Source of the DNA: Flavobacterium fryxellicola | Lineage (GTDB): Bacteria > Bacteroidota > Bacteroidia > Flavobacteriales > Flavobacteriaceae | DNA length: 64,000 nucleotides | Assembly: GCF_900143245.1 (NCBI RefSeq) | Contig: NZ_FRDK01000007.1 | Coordinates: 124,001-188,000 of the forward strand | Direction: 5' to 3' | In this document: positions 18,844 through 28,096 of the stretch, piece after piece | How the letters are laid out: every line of letters starts with the position of its first letter | How positions within the stretch are numbered: position 1 is the stretch's first letter | Position numbers and translations under genes: made by a program | The notes under the pieces: model-generated | Told to the model about the DNA's origin: nothing | The model's input: the letters and a program-made list of their open reading frames with translations, nothing else | Database searches by the model: none

Positions 18844-19944
18844 ATGAAAAATATAATTACTCAATTTTCTAGAATATTCGTTGGAATATTGTTCATCATT
18901 TCAGGATTAATTAAATTAAACGACCCCATCGGGTTTTCCTACAAACTGGCAGAATATTTCAGTGAACCTGTTTTTAACATGCCTTTTTTCGTACCGTTTG
19001 CTTTAGCATTTGCGTTGTTTTTAGTGATTTTAGAAGTAGTTTTAGGAATTATGCTACTTATTGGATATAAAACTAAATTTACTATTTGGAGTTTATTACT
19101 TCTGATTGTAATGTTCACTTTCCTAACTTTTTATTCTGCTTATTTTAATGTGGTAAAAGATTGTGGTTGTTTTGGCGACGCTTTGAAACTAACCCCTTGG
19201 CAATCTTTTACAAAGGATATTGTCCTATTGTTTTTTATAATTATATTGTATGTAAACAGAAAATTGATTCAGCCATTGTTTAACAATAATGTTCAAAATA
19301 GTGTTATTTACGCCAGTATCGTTTTATCTTCCCTTATGGGAGTATTGGTTTTGAACCACTTACCATTAATCGATTTCAGACCTTTCAAAGTTGGAAATAA
19401 TATACAGAAAGGGATGCGCATTCCGGATGGTGCTGAAAAATCAGTGGTAGAAATGGTTTTTATTTACAAAGTGGGCGGAGTTGATAAAGAATTTACTGAA
19501 AAAGACTTGATGAATATTCCAGAAGGTGCTGTTTTTGTAGACCGAAAAGACAAAGTAATTACGGAAGGTTATGTACCCCCTATTCATGATTTTACTATGG
19601 AAAAAGAGGGTTCAGACTATAAAGAAGAATTTTTAGAAGCATCAAAAGTGATGCTCATTGTCGCCTACGATTTAGTGCATGCAGATGAAGATGGCTTAGC
19701 CAAAATGGAAAAACTAAATGCAGATGCTAAAGCAAAAGGATACCAAGTAATTGGAATGACCGCTTCCTCCCCAGAAGAAATAGCGGCAGCAAAAAAACAA
19801 TTCGGAATGACCTTTGATTTCTATTTCTGTGATGCTATCACCTTGAAAACCATCGAAAGAGCTAATCCTAGCATCGTCATTCTAGATAAAGGAACAATAC
19901 TGCAAAAAGTGCATCACAATGATCTCGCAGATTTGAAATTATAG
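18844..19944 (+). CDS. BT_3928-type DoxX membrane protein with thioredoxin-like C-terminus
   Basis: 366 residues from the ATG at 18844. The N-terminal half has four DoxX-type membrane helices with FVGILFIISGLIKLNDPIGF and a VKDCGCFGD loop. The C-terminal half (about 190-366) looks like a thioredoxin-fold domain facing the periplasm, but I see no CxxC in it. The next gene encodes a TlpA-like protein that has one. Quinone-linked or redox function is inferred from the DoxX family. Confidence 0.8.
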   Translation: MKNIITQFSRIFVGILFIISGLIKLNDPIGFSYKLAEYFSEPVFNMPFFVPFALAFALFLVILEVVLGIMLLIGYKTKFTIWSLLLLIVMFTFLTFYSAYFNVVKDCGCFGDALKLTPWQSFTKDIVLLFFIIILYVNRKLIQPLFNNNVQNSVIYASIVLSSLMGVLVLNHLPLIDFRPFKVGNNIQKGMRIPDGAEKSVVEMVFIYKVGGVDKEFTEKDLMNIPEGAVFVDRKDKVITEGYVPPIHDFTMEKEGSDYKEEFLEASKVMLIVAYDLVHADEDGLAKMEKLNADAKAKGYQVIGMTASSPEEIAAAKKQFGMTFDFYFCDAITLKTIERANPSIVILDKGTILQKVHHNDLADLKL

Positions 19945-20018
19945 ACGGAATTTAAGATTGTATTGAAGCAAGAGCTACTAAAGATACTCTTCAATAACAA
20001 ATATTTGTTATAAAGTTA

Positions 20019-20071
20019 GGATAGGAACTGTAAACACTTTTTAGGAGTACTTGCAGTTTCCATCCTTTTTT
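20019..20071 (+). terminator. Imperfect hairpin with T-run in a 359-bp gap
   Basis: GGATAGGAACTG (20019-20030) pairs with CAGTTTCCATCC (20054-20065) with two mismatches and is followed by six T. It lies 75 bp after the DoxX stop. The rest of the gap (19945-20303) is AT-rich with no coding frame. A TAACTTTG element (20278-20285, TAnnTTTG) precedes the next gene. Confidence 0.5.
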
Positions 20072-20303
20072 GTTTACGGTTTATCAGTACACTTTAAGAC
20101 AAAAAATTATAGGATAAAAAGCAATCGTCTTTAGTCTAAAAAAGAAAAGGCATGCTCACGATATTAAAAATTTTAGTTTGGCCGTATTATTTATCAACTA
20201 CAACGATATTTTTAAGTATTTTTAAAGTTCAACTTCCAAAAAAGAGTATTCTGTAGGAATGGTTCAATTTGTTTGATTAACTTTGTTATAAAACTATTTG
20301 ATA

Positions 20304-20798
20304 ATGAAAAAAATAATACTACTTCTGGTAGCAGCTGCAACATTCTCGTGTTCTAAGCCTCAAAAAACCGAATTCTCCAAAGAAGCTTTATCAGAAACTC
20401 TTTTAGCCACGGATGGAAGCCAAGTTGCTTTTCAGGATATTTTAGAAAAATACAAAGGTAAAACGCTAGTCATTGAAGTTTGGGCCTCTTGGTGCGGTGA
20501 CTGCGTACAAGCAATGCCAAAAATAAAAGACTTACAAGCTAAAAATCCTGATGTTTCATACCTGTTTATTTCAATGGACAAAACCGCCGATAAATGGAAA
20601 ATTGGAATTGAAAAACACGATTTAAAAGGAGATCATTTCATGTCAAATGACCATATGAAAGGCGTTTTTGCCACAGCTGTAGATGTAGATTGGATTCCGA
20701 GATACATTGTTGTTGACAAAAACGGAAAAATCGCTTTGTACCGTGCTATTGAAACTGATTTTGACAAAATCAATGAGACCCTAGAAAGTTTAAGATAA
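20304..20798 (+). CDS. TlpA-like thioredoxin-fold lipoprotein
   Basis: 164 residues from the ATG at 20304 (an upstream in-frame start adds only two residues). Lipobox TFSC with Cys16 is followed by a thioredoxin fold with the redox motif WCGDC (Cys64, Cys67) and the cis-proline region VDWIPRYIVVDKNG. It is expected to act as a periplasmic thiol-disulfide oxidoreductase, perhaps together with the DoxX protein encoded upstream, whose own thioredoxin-like domain lacks cysteines. Confidence 0.88.
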   Translation: MKKIILLLVAAATFSCSKPQKTEFSKEALSETLLATDGSQVAFQDILEKYKGKTLVIEVWASWCGDCVQAMPKIKDLQAKNPDVSYLFISMDKTADKWKIGIEKHDLKGDHFMSNDHMKGVFATAVDVDWIPRYIVVDKNGKIALYRAIETDFDKINETLESLR

Positions 20799-20885
20799 AT
20801 TCTCTAAATAGTAAAGAGAAATAAAATACCTTATACAGCGCTTTCAAAAAATTTAAAACCAAAAACTAAATATAACACCACTAAT

Positions 20886-21638
20886 ATGAGAAAAAAGATT
20901 GTTGCAGGAAACTGGAAAATGCATAAAAATGCAGAACAAACAGAAGATTTATTGAATGAATTAATAGCAAAAATCCCAACTGAGACCTTGGTGCACGTTA
21001 TTGTAGCGCCTACTTTTGTGAACTTGGCTTCTGCTGTCGATCATTTAGAATTTACTAATATCGAAGTTGCTGCACAAAATGTTCATCAAGCAGAAGGTGG
21101 TGCTTTTACGGGCGAAATTTCAGCTGATATGTTGAAAAGTGTTGGTGTGGATACCGTAATTCTGGGACATTCAGAACGCAGAGCTATTTTCCATGAAACA
21201 GACGCAGTAATAGCCAATAAAGTAAATACTGCATTGGAACATGACATGAGAGTTATCTTTTGCTTTGGAGAAGAATTAAAGGACCGCCAATCTAAAAATC
21301 ATTTTAATGTCGTTGAAAATCAATTGAGAGATGGTTTATTTCATATTGAAGCTAAGGACTGGGAAAGTATTGTTTTGGCCTACGAGCCAGTTTGGGCAAT
21401 AGGAACTGGAGAAACAGCTTCTCCTGAACAAGCACAAGAAATGCATGAGTTTATACGAGAAACGGTTCGTAAAACTTTTGGAAGTGACATTGCTGAAAAT
21501 GTATCTATCCTTTATGGTGGAAGTGTAAAACCGGATAATGCAAAAGAAATTTTCTCAAAACCAGATGTTGACGGAGGTCTTATTGGTGGTGCTGCACTCA
21601 AAGCAGACGATTTTGTCGCCATCGTTAACGCACTATAA
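20886..21638 (+). CDS. tpiA: Triose-phosphate isomerase
   Basis: Interconverts dihydroxyacetone phosphate and glyceraldehyde 3-phosphate in glycolysis. 250 residues with N9 and K11 (AGNWKMHKN), H95 (GHSERR), catalytic E167 (AYEPVWAIGTG), and the phosphate-binding YGGSVKPDNA and GGLIGGAAL loops. A bidirectional terminator follows. Confidence 0.98.
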   Translation: MRKKIVAGNWKMHKNAEQTEDLLNELIAKIPTETLVHVIVAPTFVNLASAVDHLEFTNIEVAAQNVHQAEGGAFTGEISADMLKSVGVDTVILGHSERRAIFHETDAVIANKVNTALEHDMRVIFCFGEELKDRQSKNHFNVVENQLRDGLFHIEAKDWESIVLAYEPVWAIGTGETASPEQAQEMHEFIRETVRKTFGSDIAENVSILYGGSVKPDNAKEIFSKPDVDGGLIGGAALKADDFVAIVNAL

Positions 21639-21657
21639 AAGTTTACTTAAAAAACGT

Positions 21658-21694
21658 AAAAAAAGCGGTGATTTTCTATCACCGCTTTTTTTTA
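21658..21694. terminator. Bidirectional terminator between tpiA and the porin gene
   Basis: Stem GCGGTGAT/ATCACCGC (21665-21672, 21678-21685) flanked by A and T runs, so it works for both converging genes. It overlaps the porin stop codon. Confidence 0.85.
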
Positions 21695-22915
21695 TATGCC
21701 TATTTCCACCTGAAAACGCAGATACCAATTATTTTTTATACTTCCATCAAAATAATTTAAAGTATCTAAAGTTAATTCACTTTGAAGTTTGAAACTGTGC
21801 TCCCAAATATATTTAGTCATGCCCACCGTATATTGTTTGGAATTTGGTGCCAACGCTTGAATATCTTTCCCTAGTTTTTGTGTTGAATATCGTCCAATGA
21901 CTTCATAATTTGAAGGAAAATTATAACTCAACTGATAATCAAATCCACTACCTACATAAGCAAAATTTGATTGTGCGTTATTCTCTGGATTTATTGTAAC
22001 AGCATTTCTTGATGTAGCTCTAGACATGTAACTTGACATTGCTGCCCATCCATTGTATTTTAACATGGCATCTAACATTACTGATTTCAAGGTGCGCTCT
22101 TCAAACAAATCATTTCCTAATTGCCCCTGTGTTCTCTTGGCGTGATTATTTTGTTGAAAAGCTCCAGAAAGCAATAATTTAGGCCTTTTTTCTCTTACGA
22201 TATCCCCTTCAAAATAAGTACCATCTTTAGCAAAAGATCCAAATGGCAAAAGCTCCACTTTACCAGTCACTGCGACTCCAGCATCAGCATTCCCAGTGAT
22301 GTTACGTCCTTCACCAGTAGAAATCGCGGTTTTAAAATTGTATGAAAATTTATCTTTAAATTCATTAATATTGTGAATTTGAAAACCAAAATCCCTATCA
22401 ATCGTAAAACGGGCATTATTAATAGAGCGATCTGTTAATTGCAAACCGCCAGATGAATTAACACGCTGGCGATTCCCAGGTAATTTAGTTTGTCCAAAAC
22501 CGATATTCCAATGTTTATTAGGTCTGTAAAAAACAACCGCATCCCGAATAATATTAATATTTTCCCCTTCTTTAATTTCTCCCACATCACCTGGAGCAAA
22601 GGACAATTGAATGGCATATAAGAATTTTGGCGTTCCTACATATCCATCCAATCGCAAACGCAAACGTCTAATTTGTCCATCATAAGCTCCATCTTCCCCG
22701 TCATTGTCCAAATAAGTTACTCTGTTTTGCATCCGAAAACGAATATTCAACTGGTATAAACTGTCTGGAGAAGTAATTCCAATTCCTTTTCCAAAGCTGT
22801 AGTACGGAAGTGCCGATAATTTCAAATCGTTATCCTCTTTCGTCTGTTTGATGTTTTCTTGAGCAGTTCCTAAATAACTGTACAAGAACACCAAAAAAAG
22901 TGTCATTTTTTTCAT
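21692..22915 (-). CDS. Porin, phosphate-selective porin O/P family
   Basis: A 407-residue outer membrane beta-barrel with a Sec signal (LFLVFLYSYLGTAQ). Family signs are YQLNIRFRMQNRVTY, IRRLRLRLDGYVGTPKFLYA near residue 85, alternating amphipathic strands, and an aromatic-containing last strand (WYLRFQVEIGI). Members take up phosphate or other anions; the substrate here is not evident. Confidence 0.85.
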   Translation of the reverse strand: MKKMTLFLVFLYSYLGTAQENIKQTKEDNDLKLSALPYYSFGKGIGITSPDSLYQLNIRFRMQNRVTYLDNDGEDGAYDGQIRRLRLRLDGYVGTPKFLYAIQLSFAPGDVGEIKEGENINIIRDAVVFYRPNKHWNIGFGQTKLPGNRQRVNSSGGLQLTDRSINNARFTIDRDFGFQIHNINEFKDKFSYNFKTAISTGEGRNITGNADAGVAVTGKVELLPFGSFAKDGTYFEGDIVREKRPKLLLSGAFQQNNHAKRTQGQLGNDLFEERTLKSVMLDAMLKYNGWAAMSSYMSRATSRNAVTINPENNAQSNFAYVGSGFDYQLSYNFPSNYEVIGRYSTQKLGKDIQALAPNSKQYTVGMTKYIWEHSFKLQSELTLDTLNYFDGSIKNNWYLRFQVEIGI

Positions 22916-22987
22916 TCTTAGTAGTGTGTTTATCTTGCAAATGTAAAATAAAAATTGATTTCCAAATGCGATTTAAATAGTGATTGC

Positions 22988-22995
22988 TACCTTTG
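22988..22995 (+). promoter_or_regulatory. -7 element for prmA
   Basis: TACCTTTG (TAnnTTTG) 14 bp before the prmA ATG. The short distance implies a very short leader. No clear TTG at -33. Confidence 0.4.
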
Positions 22996-23009
22996 TAAAA
23001 AAAAGAAGC

Positions 23010-23870
23010 ATGTCAAACATATATATTGGGTATCATTTTACTATTGAATCAAAAGACCAAAGCGATAGCGAACAAGCGAAACAATTAGGTTCTGAAATAT
23101 TAATTGCCGAGTTAGGAGAAAGGGCCTTTGAGAGTTTTACTGAAACGCAAACGGGGGTTTCAGCTTTTGTTCAAAAGGATTTATGGGACGAAACTATTTT
23201 AGAAGACATTCATATTCTGCAATCGGAAGAGTTTACAATAACTTATACTTTTGAAGAGATTGCACAAGTCAATTGGAATGAAGAATGGGAAAAGAATTTT
23301 GATGCTATTGATGTAGATGGAAATTGCCACGTTCGCGCGCCTTTTCACCCTAAAACAGATGCCGAATTTGATATTGTAATTGAACCTAAAATGAGTTTTG
23401 GAACAGGTCACCATGAAACAACGCACATGATGATTCAACATTTACTAGAAATGGATGTTACCGGACAAAAAACACTCGACATGGGCTGTGGAACTGCAAT
23501 TTTAGCAATACTTGCTGAGATGAAAGGCGCACAACCCATTGACGCCATTGATATTGACAACTGGTGTTACCTAAACTCTATCGAAAATGCAGAACGTAAT
23601 AACTGCAAACACATTACCGTTTATGAAGGAGAAGCTGCTTTATTGGTAGGCAAAAAATACGATTTGATTATTGCCAACATCAACAGAAATATTTTGTTGA
23701 ACGATATGCAAAGTTATGTGGACAGCTTAAATCCAAATGGAACATTGCTCTTAAGTGGTTTCTACCAAGAGGATATTCCATTCATAGACACTGCTTGTAC
23801 AGAGAAAGGGTTAACTTATGTTAAAAAACTGGAAAGAAACAATTGGGTGTCTTTAAAATATGTAAATTAG
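23010..23870 (+). CDS. prmA: Ribosomal protein L11 methyltransferase
   Basis: Methylates lysines of L11. 286 residues from the ATG at 23010; the frame is open from an upstream GTG at 22980, but that stretch contains the promoter element, so I use MSNIYIGYHF. SAM-binding motif LDMGCGTAILAI, the FGTGHHETTHMM substrate loop and IIANINRNILL are present. The clpS gene follows after 46 bp. Confidence 0.95.
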   Translation: MSNIYIGYHFTIESKDQSDSEQAKQLGSEILIAELGERAFESFTETQTGVSAFVQKDLWDETILEDIHILQSEEFTITYTFEEIAQVNWNEEWEKNFDAIDVDGNCHVRAPFHPKTDAEFDIVIEPKMSFGTGHHETTHMMIQHLLEMDVTGQKTLDMGCGTAILAILAEMKGAQPIDAIDIDNWCYLNSIENAERNNCKHITVYEGEAALLVGKKYDLIIANINRNILLNDMQSYVDSLNPNGTLLLSGFYQEDIPFIDTACTEKGLTYVKKLERNNWVSLKYVN

Positions 23871-23916
23871 TAGTGATGTTTTTTTATTAATTACGAAAGT
23901 ACAAAAACCTACAAAA

Positions 23917-24192
23917 ATGAGTACTAAAGAAAAAGTAAGAGAAAGAGTAAGTGTCAAAGAAGCAATACAATTAGACCATGAAATTGTAGTTTACAACGAT
24001 GATGTAAATACTTTTGACCATGTTATTGAAACTTTAATTCGCGTTTGTGATCACACGCCTGAGCAAGCAGAACAATGTTCCTTGATTGTACATTATAACG
24101 GAAAGTGTACCGTAAAAACTGGTTCTTACGAAAAATTGAAACCACAATGCACCCAATTATTGGAAGCAGGTTTAAATGCAGAGATTATTTAA
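23917..24192 (+). CDS. clpS: ATP-dependent Clp protease adaptor ClpS
   Basis: A 91-residue N-recognin that delivers N-degron substrates to ClpAP/ClpCP. It has the core VVYNDDVNTFDHVIETLIRV and the CSLIVHYNGKCTV segment of the family. Follows prmA and is likely cotranscribed. Confidence 0.93.
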   Translation: MSTKEKVRERVSVKEAIQLDHEIVVYNDDVNTFDHVIETLIRVCDHTPEQAEQCSLIVHYNGKCTVKTGSYEKLKPQCTQLLEAGLNAEII

Positions 24193-24287
24193 AGAATAGT
24201 AGAAACTTCCCATAGAGAAATAAAATGCTGTGGATAATTTAAAAACATTTTCTTTTATTCTATATTTGAATACTAAAAATAGTTTTT

Positions 24288-25559
24288 ATGGAAGAATATG
24301 GTAAAATTTTAGTTTTTGTAATGCCCATTTTTTTAATTTTAATTATCCTTGAAAAAATATACGGGCATTACAAAGGAGAAGACACTTCCCCAAATATGGA
24401 CTCCGTTTCGAGTGTAAGCTCCGGAATGGTTAATTCCCTAAAAGATGTATTGGGGCTCAGTATCACGCTGGTTTCCTATGATTGGATTGCCTCCAAAATA
24501 GCTTTGTTTGATTTAGAAGCAACAGTTTTAACTTATGTTATTGGTTTTATTGCTATCGATTTTTACGGGTATTGGAGCCATCGAATGTCTCACCAAATTA
24601 ATTTCCTGTGGAATAAACATGCTATTCATCACAGTAGTGAGGAATTCAACTTAGCATGTGCCTTGCGGCAACCCATTTCTAGTTTTGTCAACCTGTTTAC
24701 CTTTTTGCTGATTCCAGCAGCACTTTTAGGTGTTCCCTCCAAAGTGATTGCGATTACCTTACCCATTCATTTATTCCTGCAATTCTGGTATCATACTAAG
24801 CACATTAAAAAAATTGGTTTTCTAGAACATTTATTGGTTTCTCCCTCACATCACCGGGTACATCATGCCATCAATCCCGAATATTTGGATAAAAATCATT
24901 CACAGATATTTATAATTTGGGACAAATTGTTTGGCACTTTTCAAGCAGAATTAGCGTCGGTTCCTCCTGTTTTCGGCATTACAAGACCAGCACGAACATG
25001 GAATCCAATCCGCATTAATTTCCAACATTTGTCATTGCTAATTACCGATGCTTGGCGCGCCGAAAACTGGAAAGATAAGTGTATAATTTGGTTCAAACCT
25101 ACAGGTTGGCGTCCAGAGAATTTTGAAGAAAAATATCCAGTAACTAAAATCACAAATGTGTATAACTTTGAGAAATATGGAACTCAACATTCCAAAAAAC
25201 TGATGTATTGGTCCATTTTTCAGGCAATTACTACCTTAATATTAATTAGCTATCTGTACAACTCCATTGCAATAATAGGCTTGCCAAATGTATTTATTTA
25301 CGGTGCTTTTATTTTTTTGACCGTTTATAGTTACACGGAATTAATGGATACGCGAAAAATTTCTATGCTATGGGAAAGCATCCGTTTTGTGGTTGGTATT
25401 GGATTAATTTTCTATTTTGGAGATTGGTTTGGAATGAACCAACTTTTTCCTTTTGCTAGTTACATTATTGCGGCTTATCTTCTTTTATCTCTAGTAGTAA
25501 CGTTATATTTTGTAAGAAGAAATTTTGAAAAAGAAACATTAATAGTACTTCAATCCTAA
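24288..25559 (+). CDS. Fatty-acid hydroxylase superfamily membrane enzyme, alkylglycerol monooxygenase-like
   Basis: A 423-residue membrane di-iron enzyme of the sterol desaturase/fatty acid hydroxylase superfamily. The metal-binding histidine clusters are HRMSH, HAIHHSS and HRVHH (about residues 97-190). After the catalytic domain come further membrane helices, as in alkylglycerol monooxygenase (TMEM195), which cleaves ether bonds of alkylglycerols. The next gene, 9 bp on, is a lysoplasmalogenase-like protein. The shared theme of ether lipids is inference. Confidence 0.82.
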   Translation: MEEYGKILVFVMPIFLILIILEKIYGHYKGEDTSPNMDSVSSVSSGMVNSLKDVLGLSITLVSYDWIASKIALFDLEATVLTYVIGFIAIDFYGYWSHRMSHQINFLWNKHAIHHSSEEFNLACALRQPISSFVNLFTFLLIPAALLGVPSKVIAITLPIHLFLQFWYHTKHIKKIGFLEHLLVSPSHHRVHHAINPEYLDKNHSQIFIIWDKLFGTFQAELASVPPVFGITRPARTWNPIRINFQHLSLLITDAWRAENWKDKCIIWFKPTGWRPENFEEKYPVTKITNVYNFEKYGTQHSKKLMYWSIFQAITTLILISYLYNSIAIIGLPNVFIYGAFIFLTVYSYTELMDTRKISMLWESIRFVVGIGLIFYFGDWFGMNQLFPFASYIIAAYLLLSLVVTLYFVRRNFEKETLIVLQS

Positions 25560-25568
25560 AATCACCTT

Positions 25569-26240
25569 ATGAAAAGCAACATAATAGTAAAGAGTTTTAT
25601 TGGTTTTAGTTTAGTTTATCTTTTGTTAATTCTATTGGGACAAGAAGATTATGCATGGTTTTTAAAACCATTTCTGTTGCCTTTTCTCTTACTCGCTGTT
25701 TACACACATGAAAGATTTGTTACCAAAAAAATTCTATTAATAGCCTTGACGTTGTCTTGGATAGGTGACATCATTTTGATGTTTGCGGATCAAGGGAAGC
25801 TTTATTTTATTGCAGGATTACTTGCTTTTCTCCTTTCGCATATTTTCTATATCCTACTTTTCAGCAAACAATTAAAAATTTATTTAAAGAAAAGTAAAAT
25901 CATTTATTGGGTTGGAGTTACTGCAATAGCCTTTTATTTAATTGTGCTACTATTGCTTTTATTACCTAGTTTGGGAGACTTAAAAATTCCAGTTTTTATT
26001 TATGCGCTAACAATTTCAATTATGTTATTATTTGCCTTAAAAGGCTTTTTAAACTGGCAAAAACCAGCGAACATTTATATTCTAATTGGAGCCATTATTT
26101 TTGTCGCATCCGATAGTATTTTGTCATTTGATAAATTTTATGCCCCATTGCAATACAGTTCCTTTCTGATTATGACAACTTACCTCATTGCGCAATACTT
26201 AATTGTGGTAGGCATTTTAAAATTAAACCAAAAAAAGTAG
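25569..26240 (+). CDS. YhhN/TMEM86 family, lysoplasmalogenase-like membrane protein
   Basis: A 223-residue protein with about eight membrane helices. The YhhN pattern is clear: LKPFLLPFLLLAVYT, ALTLSWIGDIILMF (conserved GD), LAFLLSHIFYILLF, and a second acidic site in FVASDSILSFDKF. Animal members hydrolyse the vinyl-ether bond of lysoplasmalogens. It follows the alkylglycerol monooxygenase-like gene by 9 bp and is almost certainly coexpressed with it. Confidence 0.82.
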   Translation: MKSNIIVKSFIGFSLVYLLLILLGQEDYAWFLKPFLLPFLLLAVYTHERFVTKKILLIALTLSWIGDIILMFADQGKLYFIAGLLAFLLSHIFYILLFSKQLKIYLKKSKIIYWVGVTAIAFYLIVLLLLLLPSLGDLKIPVFIYALTISIMLLFALKGFLNWQKPANIYILIGAIIFVASDSILSFDKFYAPLQYSSFLIMTTYLIAQYLIVVGILKLNQKK

Positions 26241-26265
26241 CGTTTTCCTATGAAAACACTACTTC
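26236..26265. terminator. Hairpin between convergent genes
   Basis: AGTAGCGTTTTC (26236-26247) pairs with GAAAACACTACT (26252-26263) with one mismatch. It overlaps the YhhN stop and faces the YedE gene. There is no strong T-run, so it may only partly terminate. Confidence 0.45.
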
Positions 26266-26284
26266 GTCACTAGATGTCTTTTAA

Positions 26285-26701
26285 TTAATGAGGCAGTTTA
26301 CTCTTCAATAATCCGTAGAGATATGTTCCTACAAGTGCTCCAAAAAGCACTATTAACACGGTCCAAAAACCAGCACCAAGCAAAATGAATATAGGCCCTG
26401 GGCAGGATCCCACTAATGCCCAACCCAATCCAAAAAACAATCCTCCAATCCAATACCGTGCTGATCCTTTTTCTTTGTCAGGGATTTCAATCGATTCTCC
26501 CTTAATGTCTTTTATGTTATTTCGTTTTATGATTTGGATTCCAATTATTCCTGTCAAGATCGCAACCGAAATAATTCCGTACATGTGAAAGGACTGAAAG
26601 TGGAACATTTCATAAATGCGATACCAAGAAACTGCTTCTGATTTAGTGAGCACGATTCCAAAAATGAATCCAACCAAAAGATATTTTACTATATTTTTCA
26701 T
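26285..26701 (-). CDS. YeeE/YedE family membrane protein (DUF6691-type half)
   Basis: A 138-residue protein with four membrane helices and the cysteine motif GLGWALVGSCPGP. It forms a pair with 26737-27297, which carries the other characteristic motif. Together they match the two-gene YeeE/YedE transporter type linked to thiosulfate or other sulfur compounds. It begins 35 bp after its partner on the same strand. Confidence 0.85.
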   Translation of the reverse strand: MKNIVKYLLVGFIFGIVLTKSEAVSWYRIYEMFHFQSFHMYGIISVAILTGIIGIQIIKRNNIKDIKGESIEIPDKEKGSARYWIGGLFFGLGWALVGSCPGPIFILLGAGFWTVLIVLFGALVGTYLYGLLKSKLPH

Positions 26702-26736
26702 GCTTTAAATTTTAAATGATACTAACGTTACTTTTC

Positions 26737-27297
26737 CTACTTTACAATTAAGGGCAATAACAAATGTGCCATGATCAGCCCACCGATAAAAAACCCAATC
26801 ACCGCTTTTAGAGATGGAATTTGCAAATTACTTAAACCCGAAATAGCGTGACCTGAAGTACAACCTCCCGCATAACGAGAACCAAAACCGATCAAAATGC
26901 CTCCGATAAGCAAAATAAAAATGCTTTTTGGAGATTCTAAAATGGAGTTTCCAAAAAGTGCATCTGGAACTAATTTTCCATTTGGAGCATCGATTCCGAG
27001 CGCTGCTAACTGCGAAATTGTTTGAGGATTAATGGTTACATTTGAGGCATCACTCATAAAATGCACGGCAACAAAACCACCTAACATGGCACCCAAAACG
27101 ACCACTAAATTCCACCGTTGTGCTTTCCAATCAAAATTAAAAAAGGCGACTTGTTTTCCTAAACCAGCCATAGAACAAAGCGAGCGTAAATTAGAAGACA
27201 TTCCGAATGATTTACCTAAATAAATAAGAGCCAACATAATCATACCGATCAAAAACCCAGAAATATACCACGACCAAGTCTGAAAAATTACATTCAT
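26737..27297 (-). CDS. YeeE/YedE family sulfur transporter subunit
   Basis: A 186-residue inner membrane protein with five to six helices and the conserved motif GFGSRYAGGCTSGHAISGLS, whose cysteine lies in the substrate path in structures of related thiosulfate transporters. First gene of the pair. Upstream on the minus strand is a TATCTTTG (-7 form) 18-25 bp before the ATG. Confidence 0.88.
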   Translation of the reverse strand: MNVIFQTWSWYISGFLIGMIMLALIYLGKSFGMSSNLRSLCSMAGLGKQVAFFNFDWKAQRWNLVVVLGAMLGGFVAVHFMSDASNVTINPQTISQLAALGIDAPNGKLVPDALFGNSILESPKSIFILLIGGILIGFGSRYAGGCTSGHAISGLSNLQIPSLKAVIGFFIGGLIMAHLLLPLIVK

Positions 27298-27482
27298 AAT
27301 TGTTTTTTTTGGGCAAAGATAAGAAGCATTTTAACAGATAAAATGATAAATAAAAAATTCCGTAAAAAAGGTTTTTAAATATCATAGGAACTCGTTTTGC
27401 GATTGAAGTTCTATCTATCTTTGCAGCATTGTAAACATAAGATTCTCTAATTACATTTTTCCTTTTTAATACTACCTACAAT

Positions 27483-27932
27483 ATGAAAAAATCGATTCTT
27501 CTTTTTGCTATCCTAATTAGTATGACCTCTTGTTCGAGTACACAATCTACTTTGAAAAATACTGATGAAAACGCACCAAATCTTGTGTTGGGTAAAGACA
27601 ATACGTTTGTAATTACTGAATTTAGTACAGACAAAAAATATGGCTTTGATAAAGACTATCCCATTAATTTATTTTTCAATAACACAAAAAATGAAACTGT
27701 CAATCAGCAACGATTTTTTAATGCTCTTGCTGGGCCTAATGGTGAAAAGATAACCTTTATAAAGTTAGAAAACTGCTGCCCGTTTCCGACAAAAAGAAGC
27801 GACCTTGGTGCTGGATTTTTAGAGGTATTCGAAATAAAGTGGGCTGGGCAAAAAAAACCAATTCTGCTTTACGTTAACATCTATGAAAAAGGAATTTTGA
27901 TGGTTCCAATGGGTTTTTCGTTAAAAAAATAA
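27483..27932 (+). CDS. Hypothetical lipoprotein upstream of kdsA
   Basis: A 149-residue lipoprotein (lipobox MTSC, Cys17) with a predicted beta-rich body, a CCPF cysteine pair near residue 98, and the conserved-looking NLFFNNTKNETVNQQRFFNA. No named family recognised. Being next to kdsA does not make it an aldolase. A TATCTTTG -7-like element lies about 60 bp upstream. Confidence 0.7.
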   Translation: MKKSILLFAILISMTSCSSTQSTLKNTDENAPNLVLGKDNTFVITEFSTDKKYGFDKDYPINLFFNNTKNETVNQQRFFNALAGPNGEKITFIKLENCCPFPTKRSDLGAGFLEVFEIKWAGQKKPILLYVNIYEKGILMVPMGFSLKK

Positions 27933-27972
27933 TAGATTTTGAACACCATAATATCCTAATAAACAAATTCTA

Positions 27973-28042
27973 TAGCCCTGATGGCAGTAAAAATCCTCCC
28001 GTTTTTCAGGGAGATTGCAACGTACAGCAGGAAATAGCTCTC
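27973..28042 (+). ncRNA. Flavo-1-like structured RNA element, copy 3
   Basis: Outer stem AGC-CCTG with CAGG-AAATA-GCT. The inner hairpin is much shorter than in the other copies: AATC-(C)-TCCC with GGGAGATT around GTTTTTCA. The sequence of the inner stem differs entirely from copies 1 and 2, yet pairing and the bulged C are kept. It sits between the lipoprotein gene and kdsA, same strand. Confidence 0.6.
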
Positions 28043-28096
28043 AATAAAAAGTTAATAATAAAAATTATTTAGAATTCATAAATCGTAAAACCTAAC

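Noticed and set aside
22980-23009. Upstream GTG start for prmA adding ten residues
   Set aside because: The extra stretch overlaps the TACCTTTG promoter element; the ATG at 23010 gives a normal PrmA length.
27483-27932. Annotating the small lipoprotein as an aldolase because it precedes kdsA
   Set aside because: It has a lipoprotein signal and no barrel or aldolase motif; the neighbouring gene is the real KDO-8-phosphate synthase.
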